From Hemerocallis citrina (taxonomy: Eukaryota; Streptophyta; Magnoliopsida; Asparagales; Asphodelaceae): a stretch of 64,000 bases of DNA. Of the stretch, positions 51,201 to 62,766 are shown in pieces. The notes under the pieces are model-generated. The model saw only the letters and a list, made by a program, of their open reading frames with translations, was not told the DNA's origin and made no database searches. The stretch spans positions 31,270,289-31,334,288 of the forward strand of contig CM030365.1 in assembly GCA_017893485.1 (NCBI GenBank), read 5' to 3'. Within the stretch, counting starts at the first letter, position 1. Each line of letters starts with the position of its first letter. Made by a program: the position numbers and the translations under genes.

Positions 51201-51615
51201 ATTGAAAGAATATGAATTGGACTTGAAAATAAATTGGGGTTCTACAAGAAAATTAGATCCAGTTCAATAATAAAATAACTCAATAAATGAATTTTAATTA
51301 AATAATCAATAAATAACAATTAACAATTATAATCATAATAATAATAAAACATACGACAAATTAATATTCGGGTTTAACAATTTTTATTAAAATAATCCAA
51401 TAATAATAATATATTTGTTTTAGGCTCAAATATAATTAACCGATCATTAAGAAATATAAAGTAAGATAAAATACACCATTATTCGAAATAATAAATTTTT
51501 GATTACAAAATACTTTAATAAACATCTGAAATGAATTTAGCACAAAATAACTTTATAAAAGATCGAATTATAGCAAATACACGTAAAATACTTATTTTCG
51601 GGAAAGAGGGTTACA
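48202..51615 (-). mobile_element. 3' LTR of element D
   Basis: Lacks the Helitron found in the partner LTR. Has three 47-bp repeat copies (48995-49120) and a GC-rich Pro-codon block (50490-50900). Its TATA position is mutated (CTCTAAATAC). Confidence 0.85.
48995..49120 (+). repeat. 47-bp tandem repeat, three copies
   Basis: 'acggtaataa' at 49007, 49054 and 49101. The partner LTR has two copies (53483-53575). Confidence 0.8.
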
Positions 51616-51857
51616 ATCCTACCCACCTTACAACAAAATTTCGTCCTCGAAATTTGCTTAAGCAGTACATAGGACAAACCAAAAACAAACTTGTGAAATA
51701 ACAAAATTGGGAATTAAAGGGAAAGCAACAAAATGGTGGCAATACCAGAACAAGAAAGAACATGGATGAGAAGGGAGCAATCTAGAGATTCAATGAATGA
51801 TGATAATGCAAATGAATAACAAGAAAGTAAACAATGCATGGAAGGAGAAACAACAAG

Positions 51858-51914
51858 AGAATCTTCAGACCTGTGGGTTATGGGCCCACCACACTTCCGC
51901 TGCGCTACTCTGAT
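51858..51914 (-). tRNA. Initiator tRNA-Met fragment captured in element D (pseudo-tRNA)
   Basis: On the minus strand, starting at 51914, the sequence follows plant tRNA-iMet from its 5' end. It has acceptor strand ATCAGAGT, A-box TAGCGCAGCGGAAG, an anticodon arm with GGGCCCATAACCC (anticodon CAT) and then CACAGGTC. Only a couple of differences are seen over the first ~47 nt. The T-arm is degraded after ~51868 and no B box or 3' half is found, so it is not a working gene. tRNA-iMet is also the primer of these elements. It is on the same strand as element D. Confidence 0.75.
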
Positions 51915-52303
51915 GGTGAAGCTCCAAGATGTAGACATGTAGTTGTAGATCAAGCGATGCTGATCAAAGGACCAAGCAGGAAGAAGAATGGGGGACACCA
52001 AAATCAAAAGAATATGGGTATGAAAGAATGAAATCATATCCAACAAGAATCAATGAATGGAAGGAACGACAACAAGAAATGAAGGAACTGAATGTGAAGG
52101 GATCAAAGAGAAATCAAAAGAGACTAGTTTCCAGATTGTTGGTTATCAATTGTTCATGTGATTCCCGTATTGCACATAATGTTGAGTTAAACCGGTTAAA
52201 ATCCAAATCTGATTAATATATCAATCAAAGCAAGACTTCCTTTCGTTAGTCACGTTTGACGAATATATTATCCAAACCCGGGCTCTGATACTACTAAAAA
52301 CCT

Positions 52304-55300
52304 TGTCACGCCCCGCTTCCTAAAAATACGGAATATGAGTACATGACATTGGCCCAACGAATGACAAACGTCACCTATAAGCTGTTTATCCGATCAACTC
52401 AACAATATAATCAATACAGAATAATTGCACAGGCAATAATAATAATCTCATGAACAATAATACTTCAAATGAAGTAATATATAGTATCCAAGTACAATAA
52501 ACCAACGTCTGGAAACAATAATAAAATCCAGGACATAAGCCTAATACAATAATAATCCAGTCACAAATAATAACAAGTCTCAATACATAAGTTCAATAAA
52601 ATAATAAGCAATTAAAAGCATTAAATCTCTAGAATCTTTGTTCTCCAATTCCAACAGGCAATTCTTCTGCATTACCTGTATACACTTCATCTAAAAAGAG
52701 AAGAAAATTTGTCTTTAGAGCAAGTCATGGATAGCAAGTAGAGAAAGCAAGGAACAACAATGAATCAATGGATCAATAGGAATCAATAATTAATATCACG
52801 GTAATCGATGCAATGGCTATAAACAATGATTCAATATCTATATAATAAAACACAAAGAAAGTTATCAAGTGGCTCACCTTCAATCCTCCCAAAATCAAAG
52901 GCCCAGATCTAACCTCATAAAACACATTCCTCCCCTAATGTTTCCCCCCAAAACTCAAATTCAAATCCCCCCAAAACAACTCATTTATTTAATTATTTCT
53001 CTCTCTCTCTCCTTCTCTCTTTCTCTCTCTTTCTCTCTCATATATATATATATACTTATGGAAATATGGACTTTTATACCCCAATTTATGATTATTTTTC
53101 AACATATACTATTGAAAACATGGACTTTTATTTACAACTAATTATTGTCATACTATTCAAACTTGAGCTACATAATTATTGTTTTACTGTTTACAAGGCT
53201 TTTCATATGCTGTATCGTACTGAAAATGTGCCGTACGCACATGGCCACGGGAAAATCTAGTTCAATAACAATTTTCAATGGTATCAATAACACTTAAACA
53301 ATATTTGGTATCAATAGGAACAATGATGTACAATATGCAATGTCGATGTTGTGTCAATCCTTATGTTTATTAGTCATTTTTATCCTAACTAATGCATGTA
53401 CTACTCCATCCCATTCTACAGGTTCGATGCATACAATCAATTTCGTTTAGACTTAAGTGGTAGATTTTATAGTTCATGTACTAGTATGATGACGATAATG
53501 GTAATAACACGGGCCATGATGTTATTTCTTACACGATGACGATAACGGTAATAATCATGGGCCATCATCCGAGTACAGACTCTATATCACCAACTACTCT
53601 AATCAATCCCTTAAACCCTGGCTTATTAATTATTTAACAATGCAACAATAAAATATGCAATTAATGAATATTTCGGTGAACAATAGTATCAATAGGGGAA
53701 CAATAGGTTTGTAAGATGGAATAGGACAATTGGAATGATGACAATAACTCATTAGGATCATGCAATACAACATACCTACATTAATTCATGCAATAGTACG
53801 ATATAGGAATAATTAATCTATTAAAATCTAAAATACAAAATTCTGGACAGTAAGAGTAGTCTGTACAAAAATGCAGTTTCCCGCTGTTTTAGAAATTAAA
53901 AAGTGAATCCGTCACAAATTCTAGAAACTAGACTTCCACACGGTTCAACGCATATTTAAAGTTCAAAATCAGACAAGAGTAGCTAAGTCAAACACATTGT
54001 TGTTCACAGGTTTCATGTTCAGGCAGAAATTCGACATCATGTTATTATAATTTTAGAATCAGCCAAAACTCAATATTAAATTCATTATAAAAAAAAAATT
54101 CTGGACTCCTAAACATGATCACTAACAATCTAGAATTTATCAGAGCAAAATTTTATCATTTGATCAGCCTTTTTAATGTTTAAGCATGGAAGATACAAGA
54201 ATCTGAAAATTTGAAAGTAAAAACACGGCTGTAGTAAAACGGGTATAACTTTTCTACACAACTCGGAATATAGAAATTCAAGATGTTTTGAAAACTAGAA
54301 AGATAAGGCTATAAATCATATTCAGAAAGTAATTCATTTTAAAATCATTTACTAGTTCAAAAAAAGAAGTCAACATACAGGCCAGCAAGCGATAAACAGG
54401 TCTTAGGGTAATTTCATGAAAATAAATTAATTAAACATGGTGGGTATCAATTCTACTAGACGATAAACTTCTCAATCATTATGAAGGGTGTCAAAACATG
54501 ATAAATAAAATTAGAATACACTCATAGATCAATTTATCATCAACCAACAACAATCAATCAACCAAACATACAACCTAACCATTAAATTTACAATAATTTA
54601 TTTGTGTCATGATTATACGGTTAACCCTATTATCAATTCTACATGCACTCATGAAAGATTCAATCTTTGGAGTCAAAAGTGGCACGATGTTAAGAATATT
54701 GGGATTAGCTAGTGTAAACCCTCAATAGACCCAACGAAGAGATGCACAAAGTATAATACGATAAACAAGGGGATATACTTGCAAGAGTTTCAACAAAGCT
54801 TGAATTTGATACAATTAACAACTTAAGAGGACAGTGACTTTCCTTTTAAACAGTGAAAACGAATACCAAGAATAACAGGATAAGGATCTCGAAGAAACGA
54901 AGCCACGAACTAGTACAATTTAACACGTGCAATACACGTGTAAGAGCAAAGAGCCAAAGCAAACAATGAGACAATAGCAACTGCAACAGAGCTCAGGAGA
55001 CACCAAAGGCAGTAAGGGGCCGTCCAAGGTGGCAGCGGCGCTGGCGACCAGAGGGCGGCGTCGACGGTTGAGGTCGAGCGATGCACGAGTTGGCACCGGT
55101 GGTTGTGGTCGGCGATCGAAACACGGAGGAAGGGGTGATCTGGATTTGGGTTCTTGGGCACGGCAAATGTCGAGGATGGAGGAGGAGGGTCATGGGGTGG
55201 CGGCGGGAGTTCGGGGGAGTATGCGACGACGAGGGCGTGGCCGGAAAAAGGTGAGATGACCGGAGAAGATGAAGCTCGGTAATGGGTTCACTTGGGATTT

Positions 55301-56083
55301 GGGCGGGAAAACGGCTGAGGGAGAGAGAGAGAGAGAGAACGGCGAGCAGAGAGGAGAGAGGAGAGAGAATAAGCATATAGGATTTCAATTGTGTGTAATT
55401 ATTTAGGGTTTGCAGTAGGGTTGTATTTATAGGGTACAATTAAGATATTGGATTAGTGGTTTAAGATCCAATAATAGCGGTTTTGGGTCAAGAATAATAG
55501 AAATTGGGTTTTAGGGTTCAATTAAGGGATAGATCTAAATCAATAGGGTTCAAATAGAAATACCCATAATCCAATATAATAAAATTCACAAGATAGATAG
55601 CCCAATGAAAGAGAAAATAGCTCATGAATCGAAAACTTAAATCCAATTAGATAAATAAAGAATACAATTGAAAGAATATGAATTGGACTTGAAAATAAAT
55701 TGGGGTTCGCCAAGAAAATCCGATCCTGTTCAATAATAAAATAATTCAATAAATGATTTTTAATTAAATAATCAAGAAATAACAATTAACAATTATAATC
55801 ATAACAATAATAAAATCTTACGAAAAAATAATAATCGGGTTTAACAATTTTTATTAAAATAATCCAATAATAGTAATATATTTCTTTTAGGCTCAAATAT
55901 AATTAACTGATCAATAAGAAATAGAAAGTAAGATTAAAATACATCATTATTCGCAATAATAAATTTTCGATTACAAAATATTTTAATAAATATCCGAAAT
56001 GAGTTTAGCACAAAATAACTTTATAAAAAATTGAATTGTAGCAAATACATGGAAAATACTTATTCTCGGGAAAGGGGGTTAAT
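52304..56083 (-). mobile_element. 5' LTR of element D
   Basis: Starts (minus) ATTAACCCCC at 56083, decayed from TGTAACC. TATA box TATAAATA at 55424-55431 intact. It carries the 424-bp Helitron at 52837-53260 and only two copies of the 47-bp repeat. Confidence 0.82.
52837..53260 (+). mobile_element. Non-autonomous Helitron, 424 bp
   Basis: Begins TCTATATAATAAAAC and ends GGGAAAATCTAG, with a GTGC..GCAC hairpin about 16 nt before CTAG. It is inserted between A and T, with no TSD, in a sequence whose empty version (aata|ttca) is in the sister LTR at ~48766. It contains CT-rich and TA microsatellites and no ORF of note. The termini and A/T target are those of Helitrons. Confidence 0.88.
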
Positions 56084-56088
56084 GGGTC
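56084..56088 (+). repeat. Right target-site duplication of element D
   Basis: GGGTC, identical to 48197-48201. Confidence 0.85.
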
Positions 56089-56750
56089 ATTCCACGGAGA
56101 GTTTGGTTGAGAAGTATGTTCGGGAGGGTGTTCGTCTGCATAGAGTTCCTGTCATTATCGTATCGGATAGAGAAACGAGGTTTAGGTCTCAGTTCTGGGA
56201 GAGCCTGTAGAAGAACCTGGATACTAAGTTGAGCTACAATACAGCGTTCCATCCTCAGACAGATGGGCAGTCAGAAAGGACAATTCAGACCTTAGAAGAC
56301 ATGTTGAGATCTTGTGTTCTTCAGTTTGGAGGTTCGTAGGAAGATCATCTTCACTTAGCCGAGTTCTCTTATAATAACATTTACCAGGCGAGTCTCAAGG
56401 TTGCTCCATTTGAAGCGTTGTATGGGCGCAATTGTAGATCACCGGTCTGTTGGGATGATAAAGTTTTTGGGTCCTGAGTTGATCACGAAGACAGTTGAAG
56501 TCGTGGCTCAGATCTGGGAGCATTTGCAGGCTGCTCAGGATGGGCAGAAGAAGTGGGATGACTGTCGTCGTAGACCTCTAGAGTTTGTGGCAGGCGACCA
56601 TGTGTTCCTCAAGGTATCATCTTGGAAAGGTGTTATCCGTTTTGGAGGTGGGGGCAAGTCGAGTCCCTGGTTCATCGGTCCATTCGATGTTGTGGAACGT
56701 GTGGGCAAGGTGGCCTACAAGCTCTCATTGCCGCCAGCTTTAGCAGGTAT
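56089..56750 (+). pseudogene. pol: Element C integrase, continued (cut by CACTA)
   Basis: STESLVEKYV, VSDRETRF (catalytic Asp kept), a CAG-to-TAG stop near 56208, then DGQSERTIQTLEDML (catalytic Glu kept), GDHVFLKVSSWKGV and VERVGKVAYKLSLPPALAG. The reading ends at 56747 where CACTACAAGG begins, so the chromodomain and 3' LTR are lost from view. Confidence 0.85.
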
Positions 56751-57370
56751 CACTACAAGGAATTTGCCATATACCAACGGACACCTATAGTGACGGATCT
56801 CTAAAACTGTTGGTATAGGCATCATATACCTACAGACGTGTAGTAAACTGTGGGTACAGGTATCCTATAGCTTTAGAGCTTTTAAACACTGTAGGTATAG
56901 TCTATAATTTATATTTCCCCCATTTTTTTTCATTTTCCCTTCCCCTTCCAAAAAAATATATTTCATTTATACCTCTAAAACTTCTAAATCCCTCTCTCCC
57001 TAAACCCAATCTCTAAATCCTCCTCTTCCCGCTGCCGTCGCCCCCCTCTTCCCGCTGCCGTCGCAGACCCCTCTTCCTGCTGTCGTCGCCCCCCTCTTAC
57101 TGCTGTTGTTGCCCCATCTTCCTCACTTAAAGGAAGAATACGAGATCTCCCCCGCATCCTCCTCTTCTTCCTCGGCGTCGATCTCAACGAGATCTCCCCC
57201 GCATCCGCCGCCTCCTCCTTCTCCTCCGCTGCTGGCGCCGGCATTGAGGTTTGCCGATTTTGAATATGTATATGTTTTATTCTGAATAATTAGGGTTTCG
57301 ATTGGGATAATTAGGGTTTCTGAATAATTAGGGTTTCGATTGGGGTAACTATAAGCTGCGGTGATAGTTG
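56751..57370 (+). mobile_element. CACTA (En/Spm-like) 5' terminal fragment
   Basis: Begins CACTACAAGGAATTTGCC, the classic CACTA terminus, followed by short subterminal repeats (ataccaacgg, ggtataggc, gtaggtata). It then has a TC-rich leader and a 57015-57110 block of repeated CTGCCGTCGC. No opposite CACTA end is present; the sequence passes directly into element E near 57370, so it is truncated or rearranged. Confidence 0.65.
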
Positions 57371-57784
57371 CAAACTCTATCGCACAAATCTCCTGATCAA
57401 CTGCAGCTCGGCCAAGGGAAGACTCCCCTGCATGGAACTCAAACTCTGTTCGATCTGGAATCCGGAACACTACTTTCTTGGCACGGCAATCAATAATGGC
57501 ATGGGTTTCACCCAACCAATCCATACCCAGAATAACGTCGAATCTCGAATTCCCAATTACAATCAGATTGGCTTTGAACTCTGCGGTACCAATAAACATG
57601 GGACACTGCCTGCACTCCTGGGAACAAATGACAACTCCACCACCTGTCACAATGTTCCAAGTCTCTGACATGTTGTTGCACTCCAACTGATGATGGTGAG
57701 TGACAAATCGAAAGGAGACAAAAGAATGGGTTGCCCCAGAATCAAACAGAACATGAGCAGGGAAAGAGCACACAAGCACAACAC
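57370..57784 (-). pseudogene. Protease exon of element E, truncated
   Basis: VVLVCSFPAHVLFDSGATHSF with an intact DSG, then WNIVTGGGVVICSQEC, FDVILGMDWLGETHAIIDCRAKKVVF and a tail to ICAIEF, after which homology to B ends. The exon itself has no stop. Confidence 0.75.
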
Positions 57785-57936
57785 CTAAGACAGAAAGCAA
57801 AAGAGGCAAAGAAAAGAAATGGTTGAACAGGGGTGAGTAAAACAAAATGCAGAAGAACAAACAGAAGGAAATAAAGCAAAGGAAATGAAGAAACAAGGAG
57901 AAACAACCAACAATAAAATAATAAAACAAAAGATAC
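57785..57936 (-). other. Putative intron between gag and protease, element E
   Basis: 152 nt, donor GCAG|GTATCT and acceptor TGTCTTAG|GTG, very T-rich, phase 1. If retained, the frame runs through the intron and stops exactly at the acceptor TAG. Confidence 0.68.
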
Positions 57937-59041
57937 CTGCAACCACACCCTTAGCTGATCTAGCATCTGAAGCAGTCAGGTTGAAAGCCTAACCTCTCAT
58001 CGAAACAACGGTACTCTAACCGACAATCTGACGCTGTGGGGAAGCAGTGGTCTAACTGGACCACGAGTAGCGGCAATTGGCTGAACAGGACCCCTGTCTG
58101 GAGGAGCCAACCACGAGAAATCCCGCACCGAATGGTCAGCAGCACCACATTCAAAATAGCGATGATTGGCACGTTAGCAACCCCTGCGCTCATGCCCTAG
58201 AATACGGCAAAAGTCGCAGAAACCAACTCTCGGAGGACTCGCAGAAGAGTAAGGAGCTGCCCTGACTAGAGGGGCTGGAACAAGTCTCCGAATAGGCCCA
58301 CCAGAAGACCTACCAAAATGAGTACGAAACAGTCTGAGAAGAAGCCAATCCACCACGAGCCTGCTCCTGGGCCCTAGCTGCCTCAAGAGCCTCAGCATAG
58401 GTACGCAAGCAAAGAGAGACAAGCTGCACCTTGATGTCTTGCTCAAGCCCCAAAATGAACCTACGAGCCATATCCTCTTCGTTCACCACAAGAACGGCTG
58501 CGAAGCGGCTAAGCCTCGTAAATTTGGCTGCGTACTCGTCTACAGACCTGGAGCGCTGTTTCAGGGCTAAAAATTGTTGCTCCATCTCAACTCTAGTGCT
58601 GCTAGGAAAGAACTTCTCTAAGAAGCTCCTAGTAAAAGTGGACCAAGTGATTGGTCTTTCGATTCTTTCGGACTCGGACCTCCACCAGATATGAGCCAAG
58701 TCCACCAACTAGATGGTAACTACATCCACACGATCTGCATCTACAACTCTAGTTACCAAAAGCAGTTGCTCTGTCTGAATCAACCACTGTTCAGCCTCCA
58801 AAGGCGTCTCAGTGCCAGAAAACCTATCGGGATGCAGCCTCATAAAGTCTGTAACCGTTCCCAGACGGAGAGGAAGAACATCCTGTCTAGGCGCAACTGG
58901 CGGAGTAACTCGAGCGCCTTCCAAAGCAGCCATTACCAAGTCACTATGGTTCTGTTGCTGATTAATCAAGCGCTCAAGCACTGCAGTGACCGCCTTAATC
59001 GGGTCACCCTGCGACTGAGAAGTAGAACCTCTGCAAGCCAT
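57937..59041 (-). pseudogene. gag: gag of element E, without the gag intron
   Basis: Starts MACRGSTSQSQ at 59041. One CAG-to-TAG stop at 58706-58708. The segment VEMEQQFLALKQRSRSVDEY is continuous: the site used by introns in B and C (junction 58556/58555) has none. A frameshift follows near 58340. Zinc knuckle 1 is intact (CDFCRILGHERRGC). Knuckle 2 is damaged (YFECGAADHSVRDF). Confidence 0.78.
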
Positions 59042-59218
59042 AGTCTGCACAAAACTAAAAACAGTTAGCATTCAGATCAATGTTGATAATATTTGATTCA
59101 TTTATGCATGCATGGTTGATGAAATATTATGCAGATTCAAGTTCGAGCCAAGCTTGTCAAATATATTAGTTGCCTAATATATTAGCCAAACCTGGTGGTC
59201 TGATACCACTAAAAACTT

Positions 59219-59414
59219 TGTCACGCCCCGCTTCCATCAAAGAATACGGAATACGGATACGAGACAAAAGCCCAGTGAATGATTTTCATCATCCATAAGC
59301 TGTTCAGGAATCTTTACAATATTTCACAAGATAATCAGAGTCGGAAGCAAAAGAATCAACCACATGCACATAATGAGCCAAAATATCAACAAGAATACTT
59401 GAAACCAAATATAT
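59219..59414 (-). mobile_element. 5' LTR fragment of element E
   Basis: TGTCACGCCCCGCTTCC start as in B and D, cut after 196 bp by the insertion of F. TATAT at 59410-59414 may be the TSD of F. Confidence 0.75.
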
Positions 59415-59529
59415 TGTAATACCCCTAATTTTCATTTATGAAAATTATTATTTTATTTTTGTACGTATTGTGCACGTGCAATTTTGCAGTATAAAATCTT
59501 ATAATTATTTTCATTACATAGACAAATGA

Positions 59530-59531
<2 letters not shown>

Positions 59532-59598
<67 letters not shown>
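59532..59598 (+). repeat. (TA)n microsatellite
   Basis: About 33 TA units in the U3 part of the F LTR. Confidence 0.95.
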
Positions 59599-59600
<2 letters not shown>

Positions 59601-60009
59601 TCTCCTCCATTTGTTTTTTATTAAAACCCATTTTTCTTTGATGAACATAAGTTTCTTTTATAGCCCAATTTAATTTAATTTTAAAGTAGACTAATTTTGC
59701 CCATTAAATAAAGGCCCATGAGTTATTCTCTCTTTTTAAATATAACTTTTAATGTAGATTATTTTTATAAAGAATAAAATGTACAACTTTTAAATATGGG
59801 GGACTATTGAATGCACGTGCATTGCACGTGCACGTGGATTGTGCACTCCACCTTGGCCGGTTTTGAATGGGAGGGAAAGGAAAAGAGAAGTAGAGCTGTG
59901 GGAGGTAGTTTTGGGATCATGGTTGGTTACTACAACTTCCCTCTAAATCCTAGCCTTTGGTCCTTAACTCCTAGAGTAATCATAGCCCTTTGTTTGTCCC
60001 AAATTTTAG

Positions 60010-60017
60010 TATAAATA
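60010..60017 (+). promoter_or_regulatory. TATA box of element F
   Basis: TATAAATA followed by a run of seven C, ~595 bp into the LTR. Confidence 0.6.
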
Positions 60018-60929
60018 CCCCCCCAGCCTAGTTATTCTTGCACTCTTCATTTTCCAAACCTATAGTAAGAAAATACAATTATTAGTAGTGCATTATTAGT
60101 AGGAAGTGAGAATAAAAGATTGAGAGTTGAGTGTTTGTGCTTGCATTCAAGGAGGCCGGCTACTAGGAAGGCTCGGGTTGCACTTGGGAAGCATCGGTTT
60201 GCACATCAAGGAGAAGGAGGAGCACTCGTTTGGCAAGCTCGAGAAGGACTCTTTCGTTTAGGAGGTGTTGTAAATCTTTCTCTCCAAATAAGGTGGGTTG
60301 TTTTTCTATATTTCTAACTAGATACCAGGTTAGGGGTGATTGAAATGATAATACATGAAAGAAATTAATAAGAATACGCTTAATTGGAAAAAGTACTTGC
60401 TAGTTGATTAAATTAATGCTTGATAGATTGCATGTTATCTTGTCATGAATCTTAAGTTGTATGTGAATCATTTTGTAGTGATGGAAAATATGAATTAAAA
60501 TTGTTGTTAATGTCAAAACTAAGTACAAAATGCTAGTAGATGAAATTCTTGTTTTGTGTGCTTAGATGGACTTTCGTGATATTGATTAGAATGAATAAAT
60601 TATAATATGCTTTTGGGCTTATGAAAGGGGGAAAAACAGGGAATTGATGTAGGAAATTTCAATACAAAGTTGTTTGAGGAATGTCGAAAATGATTTATGA
60701 AAACAGTAGTATGCAATTTAATTAATTGTATGAAAAATGTGTGTTTAATTACTAAAAAAATTATTTTTAAAATATTGGAGTGTTAGGTTATGTTAAAATA
60801 GACTTTCTGGAGATTTACAGGAATTTTAGTGAAAGCAAAACAAAAATAAGAGCTTTTGAACATCGAAATGTTCTAATGAACAGAGAGTTAAATTAAATAA
60901 AATGTGAGTTGTAGTTAAGACAACTTGAG

Positions 60930-61200
60930 CCTGTAGCTCAAGTGGTCGGTGAGCCCCTTAGGCGCTACAGTAGTGCGGGTGGGTGTGTATGAGGTCGCTG
61001 GTTCGATACTTTGGGCCACCTTTCTTTTATGTGCGTTTTAAAATTAACTCAGTGTCGAACCGAGAGCTTATAGCTATCTGTTTTCTCTATATATCGTTGA
61101 GCGCAAAAGGCCAGATGGCTAGCGCGTGCGACTGTCTTCTCTTGGGTCGTGGGTTCGATTCCTAGGTGCGGCCAGAATAATATTTTTTGTTTAAAAAAAT
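60930..61200 (+). mobile_element. Possible SINE with two tRNA-like modules
   Basis: Module 1 (60932-61020) has an A-box-like TAGCTCAAGTGG and a B-box-like GGTTCGATACT. Module 2 (~61103-61175) has a weaker A box (TGGCTAGCGCG) and a perfect B box GGTTCGATTCC, ending in GCGGCCA. A T/A-rich tail follows. Clear TSDs were not found, so the boundaries are uncertain. Confidence 0.5.
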
Positions 61201-61961
61201 GATTATTGGGTTTTTCTTAATGTGTAAAAATTCCGAAAAAAATACTATTATTATTCTAAAATCATGTGTGACTTATGAAAATTTATTCGGAGTTATTAGA
61301 ATGAAATAAAGTGCATTTTTGAATGTAAAAGTGCAATTGGAACTATAGTTTTTACACTCGTGTAATTTCATAAAAATGTGTTTTGACGAAGAAATTGAGA
61401 TAAGTGTTAGAAAAGGAAAATTGAAAGGAAGAAAGTATAAATGTGAAGTTTTATATGAGTTATTCTTATTAAAGAATAGTGTGACAATGGTGAGTTTGTG
61501 AATATTCACTTTGACTAGATATTTTTTGATATGATTTTAATGTAGAAATAGATGTTAGCTATGAAATGCATGATGGATGATTGAACTCCATGTATGATAT
61601 TGACTCATGAAAAGATTAGAGATCATGTGATTGGAAAAAGAAAAATGTTCTTGAGTTTGACAACTCAGATTGTGAATTTGTGAATTGAAATTGAAAATTA
61701 GGGTGTAGCTAAAACTCACACCGGCAAGTGAAAAGTGATGAGATATGATTAGTGAAATTGAAAAGACCAAGTTTGGGTCATTGTGAAATGAAAGAAATAA
61801 GACCGGTAGTAGTGAGAGGGCTAACTCTAAGAGATTAATTTTGTTCATGATTTCATTAAAATTAAGGATTAGTACATAGTGAAGAGGTGATGAAAGTGAG
61901 AGTAAAACACAAGTATGAGGGCCTCGAGTCTACGATGTGGGTGTGATTCATAGTTTGTCTT

Positions 61962-62106
61962 CACGATGCGTCGTGACATGACGTGGGCACTACTCCAGAA
62001 TTATCGAGATCTTGGCGACGCTTGTGGGGTGTTTGGTGACTGCGAGAGGATCGTGTGCCATGAAGGAGGCTGAATTGTCCATAGATAGTCTTCACGATGC
62101 ATCGTG
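61962..62106 (+). repeat. Duplicated hairpin in the LTR of F
   Basis: CACGA-TGCG-TCGTG at 61962-61975 and CACGA-TGCA-TCGTG at 62093-62106, 131 bp apart (130 in A). Different stem bases from A but the same shape and position. Confidence 0.7.
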
Positions 62107-62753
62107 ACATGATGTGGGATTCTCCTTTAGTGTTTCTGTACATGAGCTCGTACTCATAGGATATCTAGGATACTTACTGTAGTTACAGTAGTAGATTAAG
62201 TCATGACGAGGGATTGAACCCTACAAGATGAAGAACGTTTAAGAGGCTTGCCTTCGTCCTATGTAGTATGGGATGCATAGAATCCGAATAAGTGCACATT
62301 AGTGTCATGTAATATAAATAATTGCATTAAGGACTAAGTGCACAATCACAACACGACATCAATAGGGTATTCCCCTTAGTTTGATATGTGAACAAGTTTG
62401 TATTTGTTAAATATGAAAAATCAATTATACTATGTCCGGCATAGAGAGAATGGCCGTGTATAATATTCATCAGTTGAATAAACTGACGTACCCACAGTTT
62501 TGTATGCAGGGTAAAAGACATGATAAAGATTAAAGAAGAACTGATGCTTAGAGATTATTCAAGTGTTGTTGTACTTTCATTATATAAATGTTGTAATTTG
62601 CTTCCGCTGTAAAATGTAAAGTGTAAAGGATTTCTTGTAACTCTGATGTAAAGTGAAAAGTTTTAAATTCCTTGTAAAATTATACAAAAGAAGTGTAAAA
62701 ATCCTGTGGAATCTCGAATTCAGTTGTATTTTGGAATTCGGGGTGTTACAGAG

Positions 62754-62766
62754 TGGTATCAGAGCC
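62754..62766 (+). other. Primer-binding site of element F
   Basis: TGGTATCAGAGCC, three bases after the LTR, as in A. Confidence 0.9.

Larger units (their letters stand above)
48202..56083 (-). mobile_element. Element D: non-autonomous LTR retrotransposon inside C
   Basis: LTRs 48202-51615 (3414 bp) and 52304-56083 (3780 bp) flank an internal region of only 688 bp with no gag or pol. The PPT (AAGGTGGGTAGG, minus) is at 51620-51632 and a mutated PBS near 52280-52294. TSD GGGTC. LTR ends are TGTAACCC..GGGGCGTGACA, like B and C, so their enzymes may have moved it. The internal region contains a tRNA-iMet fragment. The LTRs differ by about 7% in the first 175 bp by eye. Confidence 0.85.
57370..59414 (-). 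mobile_element. Element E: truncated chromovirus (PR, gag, PBS, LTR part)
   Basis: Minus-strand relative of B. From right to left: part of the 5' LTR (59219-59414, interrupted by F), degenerate PBS (59197-59208), gag, intron, PR. It breaks off inside the pol region at ~57370 against the CACTA fragment. Confidence 0.8.
59415..62750 (+). mobile_element. 5' LTR of element F
   Basis: 3336 bp. TATA box with C run at 60010-60017 and (TA)n at 59532-59598. tRNA-like modules at 60930-61175 and duplicated hairpins at 61962-61975 and 62093-62106. It lacks the paired GTCGAC palindromes of A. Confidence 0.85.

Noticed and set aside
51714..52046. 110-codon minus-strand frame in D internal region (RVAQRKCGGPITHRSED)
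   Set aside because: That peptide is a read-through of the tRNA-iMet fragment, not a protein gene.
54993..55439. 148-codon minus-strand frame in the D 5' LTR
   Set aside because: It starts in the promoter region over the TATA box; the matching frame in the sister LTR differs.
59425..59631. 68-codon minus-strand frame IYIYIYIY
   Set aside because: Translation of the (TA)n microsatellite.
60932..61020. True tRNA gene
   Set aside because: Boxes A and B are present, but no full cloverleaf or clear anticodon loop could be drawn.
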